Origin: an uncultured Kiritimatiellota bacterium
GTDB lineage: Bacteria > Verrucomicrobiota > Kiritimatiellia > RFP12 > UBA1067
Direction of reading: 5' to 3'
NCBI GenBank assembly: GCA_934667425.1
Contig: CAKULV010000007.1
Location: 11,694 to 75,693 of the forward strand
Length of the DNA stretch: 64,000 nucleotides
The translations under genes and the position numbers were made by a program. This document shows positions 1 through 8,265 of this stretch, in pieces; the first letter of the stretch is position 1, and each line of letters begins with the position of its first letter. A model generated the notes under the pieces. That model did not search any database. It saw only the letters and a program-made list of their open reading frames with translations, and had not been told where the DNA came from.

Positions 1-1
1 G

Positions 2-3000
2 TATCCGTTTTGCGTCAAGGCGGAGCGCACGCTTTCCCCTGAAGACGTCAAGAAGGCGCTCTCGGCGCATCCTGAAAAGGTCATCCACCATAATGGAGAG
101 GCTGATTTCGATTCGCCTTCCGCCTGTCGGCTCAATACGAACGAATCGCTCGTGTGCGACTTCGGCGCGACTCCCGTGGAGACGGTCCTGCATGTCGCAG
201 GCCAGCCGCCCTGCGAGACCGGCTATGTCGCGGTGAAGCCGCTCGCCCTCCCATTGCCTGCGTCATTTGACGATCACCGGGCCGCAGAACGGCTTGACAG
301 GCATTTTGAGGAAGATGCAAGTCCATCCGCAAAGCCGCTCGTTGTGGGACTTACGGATCCCTGGGACCGTCCGCCGAACGCCGCGCTCGGCTATTACATC
401 GACGGATTCGAGCGAGCCGGGCACATTCCGATCGTGATCGGCATGACTCGCGACGCCAGTCGCATCGAGGAGATCGTCTCGCGCATCGACGTGCTTGTGA
501 TCACGGGCGGTGGAAACGTCAACCCGGCCCGCTATGGCGAGGAGTGCCGCTGCGGCAAGCTGTTCTGCGCACGTGACGAATTCGAGCTTGCGCTCATCGA
601 GGCGGCGAAACGCCGCGGCATACCGCTGTTCGGGATCTGCCGCGGGCTCCAGCTGCTGAACGTCGCATTCGGCGGGTCTCTGTACCAGAATCTTGTGAAG
701 GAGTACAAGGTCCCCGAAGGATGTGCGCCGTGCAGCCACAAGGTAGGGCCTTGGGATCGCGACGACGTAAACCCTGCCGCGCACGACATCATCGTCGAGC
801 CAGATTCGCGCCTCTATTCCGTATTGGGGACCAACGTCCTCGCCGTGAACAGCCACCACGGACAGGGCGTGAAGCGGCTGGCCCCGGGATGGCGCGTCTC
901 GGCGCGGGCTCCAGACGGCTTCGTGGAGGCGATAGAGTGCGACACGTATCCCGCCGCCGCCGTGCAGTTCCACCCGGAGGCGCTTGTGGCGAACCGTGCG
1001 CAGGATCCGCGATTCGACCTTGTGCTTCTCGAGGCGATATTGAGGAACGTAAAGGACATTGCCTCGATAGGGCCGGGGGATCCGTCGTCGGTGACGGTCC
1101 GGCCGCCTGTCTTGGACGGTGCATTGCGCAATCCGCTGAAGGGATTCGTCCCGCACATAAAGGAACTCACACATTCCGCGAAATCGCGTCCGCCGCTTGA
1201 ATACGTGACCCTTGTGCGGCACTGCATCAAGTGGAGCGACATTGAGGAGACCGAGGCGGATGGGGTGGAGAAGATAAGGGCGTATTGCGACAGGGAATGG
1301 AAGGGATTGGCGGATCGCAACATAAAGGTGGTGCCGCGCGTGTATCTCCAGTGGTCCGGCCCGAAATGGGCGAAGGGCGACCCGAAGAGATGGTGGCAGT
1401 GCTGGCCGAAGGACATGAGGTCCGGCGACTGGGAGAGCGAACAGTTCAAGGACCGGGTTCGCAAGATGGCGCGGAAGCTTGGCGAATGCTGGGATGGCGA
1501 TCCGCGTGTCGCGTGGGTGCAGATGGGGATCATGGGGGCATGGGGCGAACACCATGAGCCGGCGTTCACGCCGGAAATGGAAAAGGTGTTCGGCGATGCG
1601 TTCGCCGCCGCATTCAGGAACAAGAAGGTCTGCGTCCGCCGTCCGGAGCAGTTCGCGGACTATGCCTTCGGGGTATATATCGACAACTGGGGGGACCGCT
1701 GGTTCTGGGATTACGACAGGATAGCGTCCGCCGCGAAGCTGCATCGGCTCGTGATGGATGGGCGACGGCACATGGCCGCGCCCATAGAGGGGGAGATAGC
1801 ATACGGCTATCCGTCGCTGCACAAGGCGCGGCACATGGGCGAGAACGGGGACGATACATTGTCCGACCCGGTTAAGCGCGAGTTCCTGATAGACACGATC
1901 CGCTATTTCGGCGGCACCGCGCTCGGATGGATCAACCGCTACAGCCCCACGAACAGGTCGATTCGCGCCGGGGCGGCCCTCGCTCAGAAGACCTGGGGCT
2001 ACCGCTATGAGATCGACACCGTGACGTTCGGCAAATGCGTGCCGCCTGGCGGCGATCTGCGCGTGGACGTCAGCCTTCACAACGCAGGGTCTGCGCCGTT
2101 CTACTACCGCTGGCCGGTCGTGGCGGCTCTGCTCGACAGGGAAACCCGCGAGCCTGTCTGGACCGGCGACTTCGCGGCCGACATCCGCACGTGGCTTCCG
2201 GGCGAGGGCTGGGATCTCACGAACAACGTGTACTCAGTGCCTGCCCCGCAGGTTGCCTTTGGCGGGACGTTCCGCATCCCTTCGGACTTGAGTCGAGGCC
2301 GCTACTTGCTCGCGCTCGCCGTCCTGGATCCTGCCGGACGCCGCCCGTCGCTCAGGTTCGCTACGCGGAACTATTTCAATGGCGGATGGAGTCCGATTGG
2401 ATCCGTGACGGTCGGGGAGCGGCCGGAGGGAACCCCCTATCTCGACGGCATCACGTTCGACGAACCCAACGCCGACCATTCGCTTTCCTATGACGACGGG
2501 CGTCAGGCGAGGGTCGTGCCGCCTCGCTATCCAAGCGCGCTGAGGAATCCCATGAAGGGTTTCGTGCCGCATCTCAAGGAGCTTTCGTATCCATTGCGGA
2601 CGAGGCCACCCCTCGACTACGTGACGCTTGTGCGCCACTACATAAAGTGGAGCGACATCGAGGAGACGGAGGCGGATGGGGTGGAGAAGATAAGGGAGTA
2701 TTGCGACAGGGCGTGGAAGGGGCTTCCCGAACGCAACATCAAGGTAATCCCGCGCGTGATACTCCAGTGGTCTGGCCCGAAATGGAGCAAGCCCGGCGAA
2801 TGGTGGCAGTGCTGGCCGAAGGACATGAGGACAGGCGACTGGGAGAGCGTGCAGTTCAAGGAACGGGTTCGCAAGATGGTCAAGAAGCTTGGCGAATGCT
2901 GGGATGGCGATCCCCGTGTCGCGTGGGTAAACATGGCCATCATGGGCGCATGGGGTGAACACCACTCTCCCGGGTTCACGCCTGAGATGGAGAAACTGTT

Positions 3001-3913
3001 CGGCGATGCGTTCACCGCCGCGTTCAGGAACAAGAAGGTGACGGTGCGGCAGGGAAACCAGTTCGCGGACTACGCATTTGGCATTGACTGGTGCGCCTGG
3101 GCGGACCACATCCAATGGACCGGGAAAAGTCCGCAGTACGCGCACTGGATGCGCGAGCTTGTGAAGAACACGCGGCGGCAGATGTTCGCGCCGTTTGAGG
3201 GCGAGATCGTATACGCATGGCCCGTCGATCGGCTGCGCAAGGGCGCCGGGGCCACGCCGGACGAGACGCTTTCGGACCCAAAACGGCTGGCCTACGTGCA
3301 GGACACCGTACGCATCCTCGGCGGCACCGCGCTCGGATGGGTTAACAAGTACCATCCCACCAATGCCGCAATCCGTGTAGGGGCTTCGGAACTCCAGAAG
3401 ACGTTCGGCTATCGATACGAGATTGACGAGGTCACGTTCGACAAGTCCGCCCGTCCGGGAGAATCGCTCAAGGTGGATGTGAGGCTCCGCAACACGGGGT
3501 CTGCGCCATTCTACTGCCGCTGGCCGGTCGTGGCGGCTCTGCTCGATACAGGTACGCATTCCGTCGTCCACGAATGGGAGTTCGATACGGATATCCGCAC
3601 GTGGCTCCCTGGCGAAGACTGGTCGGAGTCCAAGCGCTCGTACGGGAAGCCCGCTCCGGCGGTTTCGTTCGGCGGATGCTTCTCTCTGCCTAAGGACATC
3701 AAGGGGGGGAGATATCTGCTCGCCCTTGCCGTGCTTGATCCCGCAGGTCGCAGGCCTTCCCTCCGTTTTGCCGTCAGGAACTATTTCAAAGGCGGGTGGC
3801 ATCCGGCAGGGCATTTCACGGTCGGCGCAAATCCGATTGGCGGCGCAGGCCTGGACGGCATCAAGTTCGATGATCCGAATGGCGACACTACGCTTCGCTA
3901 TGCAATTGACTGA
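2..3913 (+). CDS. Class I glutamine amidotransferase (C26-like) fused to two DUF4832 modules; 5' end outside window
   Basis: The frame is open from base 2, so about 1303 residues are visible and the true start lies upstream. Visible residues 1-110 are an unrecognised domain. Residues about 114-350 resemble gamma-glutamyl-GABA hydrolase (PuuD, peptidase C26): a TGGGNVNP stretch, the nucleophile elbow GICRGLQLLN (Cys codon 638-640) and the FHPE His/Glu pair (His codon 971-973), so the Cys-His-Glu triad is intact. Two DUF4832-type glycosidase-like modules follow, at about residues 372-800 and 846-1300. Each begins LRNP(L/M)KGF and carries WSDIEETEADGVEKIR and MGAWGEHH. The family's activity is not known to me; carbohydrate binding or hydrolysis is likely. 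Whether the amidotransferase acts on a peptide or an amide-bearing glycan cannot be told. The stop TGA is at 3911-3913. The domain calls are firm; the combined role is unknown. Confidence 0.85.
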   Translation, partial: YPFCVKAERTLSPEDVKKALSAHPEKVIHHNGEADFDSPSACRLNTNESLVCDFGATPVETVLHVAGQPPCETGYVAVKPLALPLPASFDDHRAAERLDRHFEEDASPSAKPLVVGLTDPWDRPPNAALGYYIDGFERAGHIPIVIGMTRDASRIEEIVSRIDVLVITGGGNVNPARYGEECRCGKLFCARDEFELALIEAAKRRGIPLFGICRGLQLLNVAFGGSLYQNLVKEYKVPEGCAPCSHKVGPWDRDDVNPAAHDIIVEPDSRLYSVLGTNVLAVNSHHGQGVKRLAPGWRVSARAPDGFVEAIECDTYPAAAVQFHPEALVANRAQDPRFDLVLLEAILRNVKDIASIGPGDPSSVTVRPPVLDGALRNPLKGFVPHIKELTHSAKSRPPLEYVTLVRHCIKWSDIEETEADGVEKIRAYCDREWKGLADRNIKVVPRVYLQWSGPKWAKGDPKRWWQCWPKDMRSGDWESEQFKDRVRKMARKLGECWDGDPRVAWVQMGIMGAWGEHHEPAFTPEMEKVFGDAFAAAFRNKKVCVRRPEQFADYAFGVYIDNWGDRWFWDYDRIASAAKLHRLVMDGRRHMAAPIEGEIAYGYPSLHKARHMGENGDDTLSDPVKREFLIDTIRYFGGTALGWINRYSPTNRSIRAGAALAQKTWGYRYEIDTVTFGKCVPPGGDLRVDVSLHNAGSAPFYYRWPVVAALLDRETREPVWTGDFAADIRTWLPGEGWDLTNNVYSVPAPQVAFGGTFRIPSDLSRGRYLLALAVLDPAGRRPSLRFATRNYFNGGWSPIGSVTVGERPEGTPYLDGITFDEPNADHSLSYDDGRQARVVPPRYPSALRNPMKGFVPHLKELSYPLRTRPPLDYVTLVRHYIKWSDIEETEADGVEKIREYCDRAWKGLPERNIKVIPRVILQWSGPKWSKPGEWWQCWPKDMRTGDWESVQFKERVRKMVKKLGECWDGDPRVAWVNMAIMGAWGEHHSPGFTPEMEKLFGDAFTAAFRNKKVTVRQGNQFADYAFGIDWCAWADHIQWTGKSPQYAHWMRELVKNTRRQMFAPFEGEIVYAWPVDRLRKGAGATPDETLSDPKRLAYVQDTVRILGGTALGWVNKYHPTNAAIRVGASELQKTFGYRYEIDEVTFDKSARPGESLKVDVRLRNTGSAPFYCRWPVVAALLDTGTHSVVHEWEFDTDIRTWLPGEDWSESKRSYGKPAPAVSFGGCFSLPKDIKGGRYLLALAVLDPAGRRPSLRFAVRNYFKGGWHPAGHFTVGANPIGGAGLDGIKFDDPNGDTTLRYAID
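1117..3900 (+). repeat. Internal tandem duplication of the DUF4832 module
   Basis: The segment from about 1117 to 2480 is repeated from about 2540 to 3900. Long runs are nearly identical at DNA level, for example around 1240-1290 versus 2650-2700 and 1480-1510 versus 2890-2920. Copy 2 carries a small deletion near the KWAKGDPKRWW stretch and a different middle section (residues matching 1670-1730 versus 3080-3150). The low divergence points to a recent duplication or ongoing gene conversion. Confidence 0.85.
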
Positions 3914-4060
3914 CACTGTGCGTTGCGGGATGATTGGCGGCGCATGGCACAGGCCTTTTCGCCAAGATCGGCGCATCAAATCGCGCAGAGGCCGCAGCCA
4001 TCGCCCTGCGCAAGCGCCTGCTCAAGGTGCGACGCGACCATCCCTGGACTTCATCACGAC
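3883..4060 (+). pseudogene. Deletion scar of a second sensor kinase-response regulator cassette
   Basis: Bases 3883-3960 align without gaps to 54634-54711 (65 of 78 identical by eye): the end of the DUF4832 gene, the promoter, and the first codons of the histidine kinase. Bases 3955-4035 align without gaps to 57325-57405 (75 of 81): the last codons of the response regulator. The two halves meet at CTTTTC, which occurs in both parents at 54706-54711 and 57325-57330. Similarity continues at the same spacing to about 4060, into the groEL-like tail found after the regulator. The simplest reading is that a paralogous kinase-regulator pair lost about 2.6 kb by microhomology-mediated deletion. The regulator stop is now CGA. 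Confidence 0.8.
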
Positions 4061-4720
4061 CTTGGACACTATGATGTGAATCGCCACCAGAAGCGCCAGG
4101 GCCAGCACTACCCAAACCATATTTCCGTCTATGAACGCCTTGCCTCTGTGCACAAGCTCCAGGTACGTTATGTCGCCGGCGGTGCGGCCGAGCCAGAACC
4201 CCGTAAGAGCCAGGACTGCGGTCCATATCCCCGCGCCAAGGGCCGTATAGAGCGTAAACGGTCCGAAAGGCATCCTGGCTATCCCCGCAGGGATCGATAT
4301 GAGCTGACGGATCGCTGGGAGCAGACGGCACACGAACGTCGCAAGGTTTCCATACCTGTTGAATATCTCGCAAGCGCGGTCAAGGGCCGCAGGCGACAGG
4401 AAGAACCACTTGCCATATCGCCTGAGAAACGGCTTGCCGAGAAAGGCGGACAGGAAATAGTTCACGTATGCGCCAAGCAAGGAGCCGAGCAGACCTACCG
4501 CAATGGCTACGGCAAGATCGGGGAATGCCGCATGGAGGGACAGCTCCCCTCTCGCCGCGAGGAATCCCGCCGGAATCATCACGATTTCACTCGGAAACGG
4601 TATGAACGAGCTTTCGACGGCCATGAACACGAATATGAAGACGTATCCCCATGTCGGGGCCATTGCGGCAATCTGGTCAAGATGGGAGGCAAGCGTTTCA
4701 AGCATTTCGTCATACTCCAT
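4022..4720 (-). CDS. DedA family membrane protein
   Basis: The protein has about 232 residues with several hydrophobic segments. It carries the DedA/SNARE-associated core: ESSFIPFPSE near the N-terminus, GSLLGAYVNYFLSAFLGK, and the arginine-rich loop FVCRLLPAIRQLISIPAG. DedA proteins are inner-membrane proteins implicated in lipid carrier recycling (undecaprenyl phosphate or phosphatidylethanolamine flipping) and proton-motive-force homeostasis. I chose the ATG at 4720 because it overlaps the stop of the upstream ABC gene (ATGGAGTATGA), which suggests translational coupling; an in-frame ATG at 4741 is possible. The last codons overlap the antisense of the kinase-regulator scar, so the C-terminus may have been remodelled by that event. 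Confidence 0.85.
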   Translation of the reverse strand: MEYDEMLETLASHLDQIAAMAPTWGYVFIFVFMAVESSFIPFPSEIVMIPAGFLAARGELSLHAAFPDLAVAIAVGLLGSLLGAYVNYFLSAFLGKPFLRRYGKWFFLSPAALDRACEIFNRYGNLATFVCRLLPAIRQLISIPAGIARMPFGPFTLYTALGAGIWTAVLALTGFWLGRTAGDITYLELVHRGKAFIDGNMVWVVLALALLVAIHIIVSKVVMKSRDGRVAP

Positions 4721-5552
4721 TGTGGCACGCAAAGAGCACACGCCCGGATGTTCTTACGGGCGGGGCGACTCGCGAGCATATTTCCGTTGCAAAGGGGCAG
4801 CGCGGATGGAATGCGCATCCGCTTGGCCAGGCGTCGGGCGGCGGCACCGTGCCCGGAATGTCCGCAAGCGGGGCGTCCATCGGGGCGTCCAGGGCGGGCA
4901 CGGCCTTGAGCAATCCCTGCGTGTACGGATGGTGCGGATGCGCAAGCACATCCGTCACCGGACCGGACTCCACGATGACGCCCGCGTACATCACGTTCAC
5001 GAAATCCATCCGCCCGGCCACCAGACCGAGGTTGTGCGTGATGAGCAGTACGGCCATCCCGGTCTCGGCGGCAAGCGAGTCGATGAGTTCAAGCACTTCT
5101 CTCTGGGTCGTGACATCCAGTGCCGTCGTAGGCTCGTCCGCAACAAGAAGATCCGGCTTTGCCGCCAGGGCCATCGCTATCATCGCCCGCTGGCACTGCC
5201 CGCCGGAAAGATGGCACGGATAGGAGCCGTAGACGCGCTCAGGATCGTCAAGCCCCGTCCGGCGCAGCAGTTCGACGATCTCGTCCTTCGTCAGCCCGTT
5301 GCGCACTTCTCGTATCTGCTTGCCGATCTTCATCACCGGATTAAGCGACTCCATCGGATTCTGGAAGATGTACGATATGCGCACTTCCGGGTGGTCTTTC
5401 CAGAGCGAAAGCGCCGTGAGGGATTTGCCGCAGCCGGATTCGCCGACAATCGCCACGCGCCCGTGTTCAGGCACGGTGAAACTCACGTCGCGCACTGGCA
5501 CTGCATCGCCAAACGCAATCCTGAGCCCATTTACCTCAATCAGCGGCTTCAT
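4710..5552 (-). CDS. OppD/DppD-like peptide ABC transporter ATP-binding protein, short form
   Basis: The protein has 280 residues. Walker A is GESGCGKS (residues 37-44), the signature is LSGGQCQR, Walker B is LLVADEPTTALD, and the C-terminal oligopeptide-type extension contains GCAFHPRCPFATEIC. These mark the DppD/OppD branch that energises peptide or nickel uptake. The stretch between Walker A and the Q-loop (IFQNPMESLNPV) is only about 20 residues, roughly 40 fewer than typical for the family, so part of the lobe I beta-sheet is missing. No permease or binding protein is adjacent. I chose ATG 5552 (MKPLIEV); the open frame extends to 5714 with no family match. A promoter-like box lies about 85 nt upstream. 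It overlaps the downstream dedA. Confidence 0.82.
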   Translation of the reverse strand: MKPLIEVNGLRIAFGDAVPVRDVSFTVPEHGRVAIVGESGCGKSLTALSLWKDHPEVRISYIFQNPMESLNPVMKIGKQIREVRNGLTKDEIVELLRRTGLDDPERVYGSYPCHLSGGQCQRAMIAMALAAKPDLLVADEPTTALDVTTQREVLELIDSLAAETGMAVLLITHNLGLVAGRMDFVNVMYAGVIVESGPVTDVLAHPHHPYTQGLLKAVPALDAPMDAPLADIPGTVPPPDAWPSGCAFHPRCPFATEICSRVAPPVRTSGRVLFACHNGV

Positions 5553-5637
5553 CAAGTCTTTCTTCCATCGGTCTTTGCCTGCGTCCCATGGCCTTCCGCC
5601 TGCCAAACGCTCCAGACCGGAAGGTTCAAGGCGGCGT

Positions 5638-5646
5638 ATTATAGCA
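5638..5646 (-). promoter_or_regulatory. Extended -10 promoter for the OppD-like gene
   Basis: Read on the minus strand, this is TGCTATAAT, a perfect extended -10. It sits about 85 nt upstream of the ATG at 5552. No good -35 box is visible. Confidence 0.55.
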
Positions 5647-5679
5647 TACCCCAAATCCCATGGACGCAGCGGACTGCAT

Positions 5680-5708
5680 TTGACAAAGATCGGCGAAAGT
5701 GGTAAAGT
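5680..5708 (+). promoter_or_regulatory. Sigma-70-type promoter for the LplT/PlsC fusion
   Basis: A perfect -35 TTGACA lies at 5680-5685, followed after exactly 17 nt by TAAAGT at 5703-5708 (4 of 6 matches to TATAAT). It sits 37 nt upstream of the chosen GTG. It is one of the few promoters in this window with a strong -35. Confidence 0.55.
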
Positions 5709-5744
5709 AATCAAGTGTTTACTTTAAGGAAAGGAAGGCGTTTT

Positions 5745-7625
5745 GTGAAAAGATCATTTGTCCCGTTGTTTGCGACGAACTTCTTTGGGGTTGTGAACGA
5801 CAACTTCCTGAAGACGCTGGCGAGCTTCACCATCATCGGGTGGATTGCGGATGAGCGCATGCAGTCGGTGTTCATGGGCGCAGTGGCCGCGGCGCTTGTC
5901 GTCCCTTATGTGGTCTGCTCGCCACTCGCCGATCGGTTGACGGTTCTGTTCCCGAAGGTGCGCATCTTCCGTCTTGCGAAATGGGCTGAGCTGCCGATAG
6001 TCGCGATTGCGGTCATTGGCTTTTCGATTGGGTCGGCGGCGCTTGTGGTTGTCTCTGTCCTGCTGATGGGGCTTCAGAGTTCGCTCTACTCGCCAGCGAA
6101 GTATGCGCTTGTTCGCGATGTCGGCGGCGAAGGGCGCATATCCACGGGCATGGGTGGCATGGAGGGAGTGTCCTTTGCCGCCGTCCTTGCGGGGACGATC
6201 GCCGCGTCATTTGCGTCCGATTACCTTTCGCGCGGGCTTCAGTCTGCCTGTCTGTTCGTCTTTGCGGTTTTCGGGCTTGCGTTCAGCTATACGATACGAG
6301 CGACGGAGGAGCGCAACCGGGCGATACATGCGATAAATCCGGTCAGGTATTTCAGGCGAGCGGCCCGTATGGCGCGGAACTATCCCGGGTTGAACGCCGT
6401 AATCGTGACGCTGTCGGTATTCTGGTGGGCGGCCGCAATGCTGCAGATGGGGCTTATCGTCTATGGCAAGCAGGTGATGGGGCTGGATTCGACGCAGACA
6501 GGCGCGATGCTCTGTGCGGCCGCGATTGGAATCGTCCTCGGCCAGGTCATTGCCGGATTCGTAGACCGGCGTCACTTTCTTCTCGCCGCTGCGCCTGCCT
6601 TTGGCGGGATCGCGTCCATTCTCCTTGCGGTGCTGTTTTTCGTGCCGATGGGGCCTTTGGCTTTCGGGACGATCCTTTCGCTTCTCGCATTCGACCTTGG
6701 CTTTTTCAAGCTGCCCTTCGATGCAGAGATACAAAAGGTCGTGAAGGGGCCGAAACTGAATATGATGCTTGCGTATTTCAATCAAGTCTCATTTCTGTTC
6801 ATGATGTTTGCGTCTCTTTGCTATATGGCGGTCAGTGCGCTTTTCGGGCCGTGTGCGTTCCTGATCCTGCTTGCGGTTGTGCTGGCCGTCGTTCCGCTTG
6901 CGTTTGCCTTCAGTTACCGTTCGGTTCTCTGCCGCATCGGAAAATGGCTGTTCGCCTGGCGATATGCCGTGACGGTAGAGGGGCGGGACGCGCTTGCCTT
7001 TGACGGGCCAATCCTTGTCCTGCCGAACCATCCGGCGATGGTTGATCCCATGCTTGTGGGGGCAGAGCTTTGGTGGCGTCCGGTGAAGCCGCTTGCGGAC
7101 GAGTTCTTCCTTGATCGCGGCGGCATTTCGTCCATGGTGCTGAAGACGCTTGGATGCGTAAGGGTCCCTGATCTGCGCAGGCGACGCAGCGAGGCGGGGG
7201 CCAGGATCGCCCGTGGACTTCAGGATGTGGTGACAAAGGCGCTTGAAGGTGGGGATGACGTGATCTTCTATCCGTCAGGACACATTTGGACGTCGCCGCG
7301 TGAGGAGATCGGCACGCGGCAGCTCGCATACAACGTCTGCAAGGCGTTGCCGGCGGGTGTGCGCGTCGTCGCCGTTCGGACCCATGGCCTTTGGGGGTCG
7401 ATCTGGAGCCGGAAGGGGCGGGCGACATCGCCATCATTCGGGCCTACGCTAATCAAGTCGGTTCTCCTTTGGCTGTTTGTAGCGCCGTTTGTGACGCGTA
7501 GGCGGGTGACGATGCATTTCGAGGATGTTACGGATCGTGTGGCATCCTGGGCGAAGCTCATGCGACTTGAATTCAACCGTAAACTGGAGGATTGGTACAA
7601 TGAAGGCGACGGCGAAGAGATGTGA
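5745..7625 (+). CDS. MFS lysophospholipid transporter (LplT-like) fused to a PlsC-type acyltransferase
   Basis: The protein has about 626 residues. The first 400 or so form a major-facilitator membrane domain starting with SFVPLFATNFFGVVNDNFLK, characteristic of LplT. The C-terminal 200 residues form a PlsC/LPLAT domain with NHPAMVDP (the HX4D motif) and a YPSGH variant of the FPEG motif. LplT flips lysophospholipids inward and the acyltransferase re-acylates them, so the fusion would do both steps of phospholipid repair. The AMP-ligase domain of full Aas-type fusions is absent. I chose GTG 5745, with AAGGAAAGGAAGG just upstream; an in-frame GTG at 5715 is the alternative. The tetR gene overlaps its 3' end by 26 nt. 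Confidence 0.85.
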   Translation: MKRSFVPLFATNFFGVVNDNFLKTLASFTIIGWIADERMQSVFMGAVAAALVVPYVVCSPLADRLTVLFPKVRIFRLAKWAELPIVAIAVIGFSIGSAALVVVSVLLMGLQSSLYSPAKYALVRDVGGEGRISTGMGGMEGVSFAAVLAGTIAASFASDYLSRGLQSACLFVFAVFGLAFSYTIRATEERNRAIHAINPVRYFRRAARMARNYPGLNAVIVTLSVFWWAAAMLQMGLIVYGKQVMGLDSTQTGAMLCAAAIGIVLGQVIAGFVDRRHFLLAAAPAFGGIASILLAVLFFVPMGPLAFGTILSLLAFDLGFFKLPFDAEIQKVVKGPKLNMMLAYFNQVSFLFMMFASLCYMAVSALFGPCAFLILLAVVLAVVPLAFAFSYRSVLCRIGKWLFAWRYAVTVEGRDALAFDGPILVLPNHPAMVDPMLVGAELWWRPVKPLADEFFLDRGGISSMVLKTLGCVRVPDLRRRRSEAGARIARGLQDVVTKALEGGDDVIFYPSGHIWTSPREEIGTRQLAYNVCKALPAGVRVVAVRTHGLWGSIWSRKGRATSPSFGPTLIKSVLLWLFVAPFVTRRRVTMHFEDVTDRVASWAKLMRLEFNRKLEDWYNEGDGEEM

Positions 7626-8265
7626 ACGTGTCGATGGACGGGCTACCCGTTCGGCGATTCTGGATGCGGCGGCCGATGAGTTTGCCGAGAAGGGCTTTGG
7701 ACTCGCGTCCGTCCGCACGATTTGCGCGAAGGCAGGCGTGAACGTTGCGCTTGCGCATCGTTACTTCGGGTCGAAGGAGGATCTGTATCGCCTGACCGCG
7801 AAGCGTCTCTTCGGAGACCTTGGCGCACCGCTTGCGGCGTTGGCGGATGGCGTATCGGATGAAGTCGGCTGGCGCACCGCCGTGAAGGAGTGGGTCGATG
7901 ACTTCCTTTTCATGACGATCCCGACAAAAAAGGCCCAAAGGCTCTGTGCGGGACTGTTTCGCCATGAAGTGACGTGTCCGACAAGGTTCCACGCGGAATT
8001 CGAGCGTGATTTCGGAAGGCCCGTGTATGATGCGCTTCGCAAGCTCCTTGCGATGGCCGTGGAGGACGAGGCGGAGCTTGACCTTTGGACATCATCCGTC
8101 TGGGCGCAGGTGGGCGTCTACGCCCTTGCGGACAAGGCCTGGCACAAGTCATTCCGTCCAGCGGGCGTCGCAGATGCCGAATGGGCGGCACGTGTGCGCG
8201 ACCACATATGCGGCACGATCTTCACTTCACTGCGCTATAATGACAAGAAGGAGGTTGGGGTATGA
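7600..8265 (+). CDS. TetR family transcriptional regulator
   Basis: The protein has 221 residues. The N-terminal helix-turn-helix is clear: RSAILDAAADEFAEKGFGLASVRTIC, then AGVNVALAHRYFGSKEDLY. The C-terminal ligand domain resembles the CerR-type/DUF1956 group, with RLCAGLFRHEVTCPT. ATG 7600 is preceded by CTGGAGG at 7584-7590. It overlaps the LplT/PlsC fusion by 26 nt and the next gene by ATGA, so the three are probably one transcript. It may regulate its own membrane-lipid operon. The effector is not predictable. Confidence 0.9.
   Translation: MKATAKRCERVDGRATRSAILDAAADEFAEKGFGLASVRTICAKAGVNVALAHRYFGSKEDLYRLTAKRLFGDLGAPLAALADGVSDEVGWRTAVKEWVDDFLFMTIPTKKAQRLCAGLFRHEVTCPTRFHAEFERDFGRPVYDALRKLLAMAVEDEAELDLWTSSVWAQVGVYALADKAWHKSFRPAGVADAEWAARVRDHICGTIFTSLRYNDKKEVGV

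Noticed and set aside
263..3979. Long minus-strand open frames opposite the DUF4832 gene (605 and 581 residues)
   Set aside because: They mirror a gene with clear domains, have Arg/His-rich composition with no motifs, and arise from GC-rich codon use.
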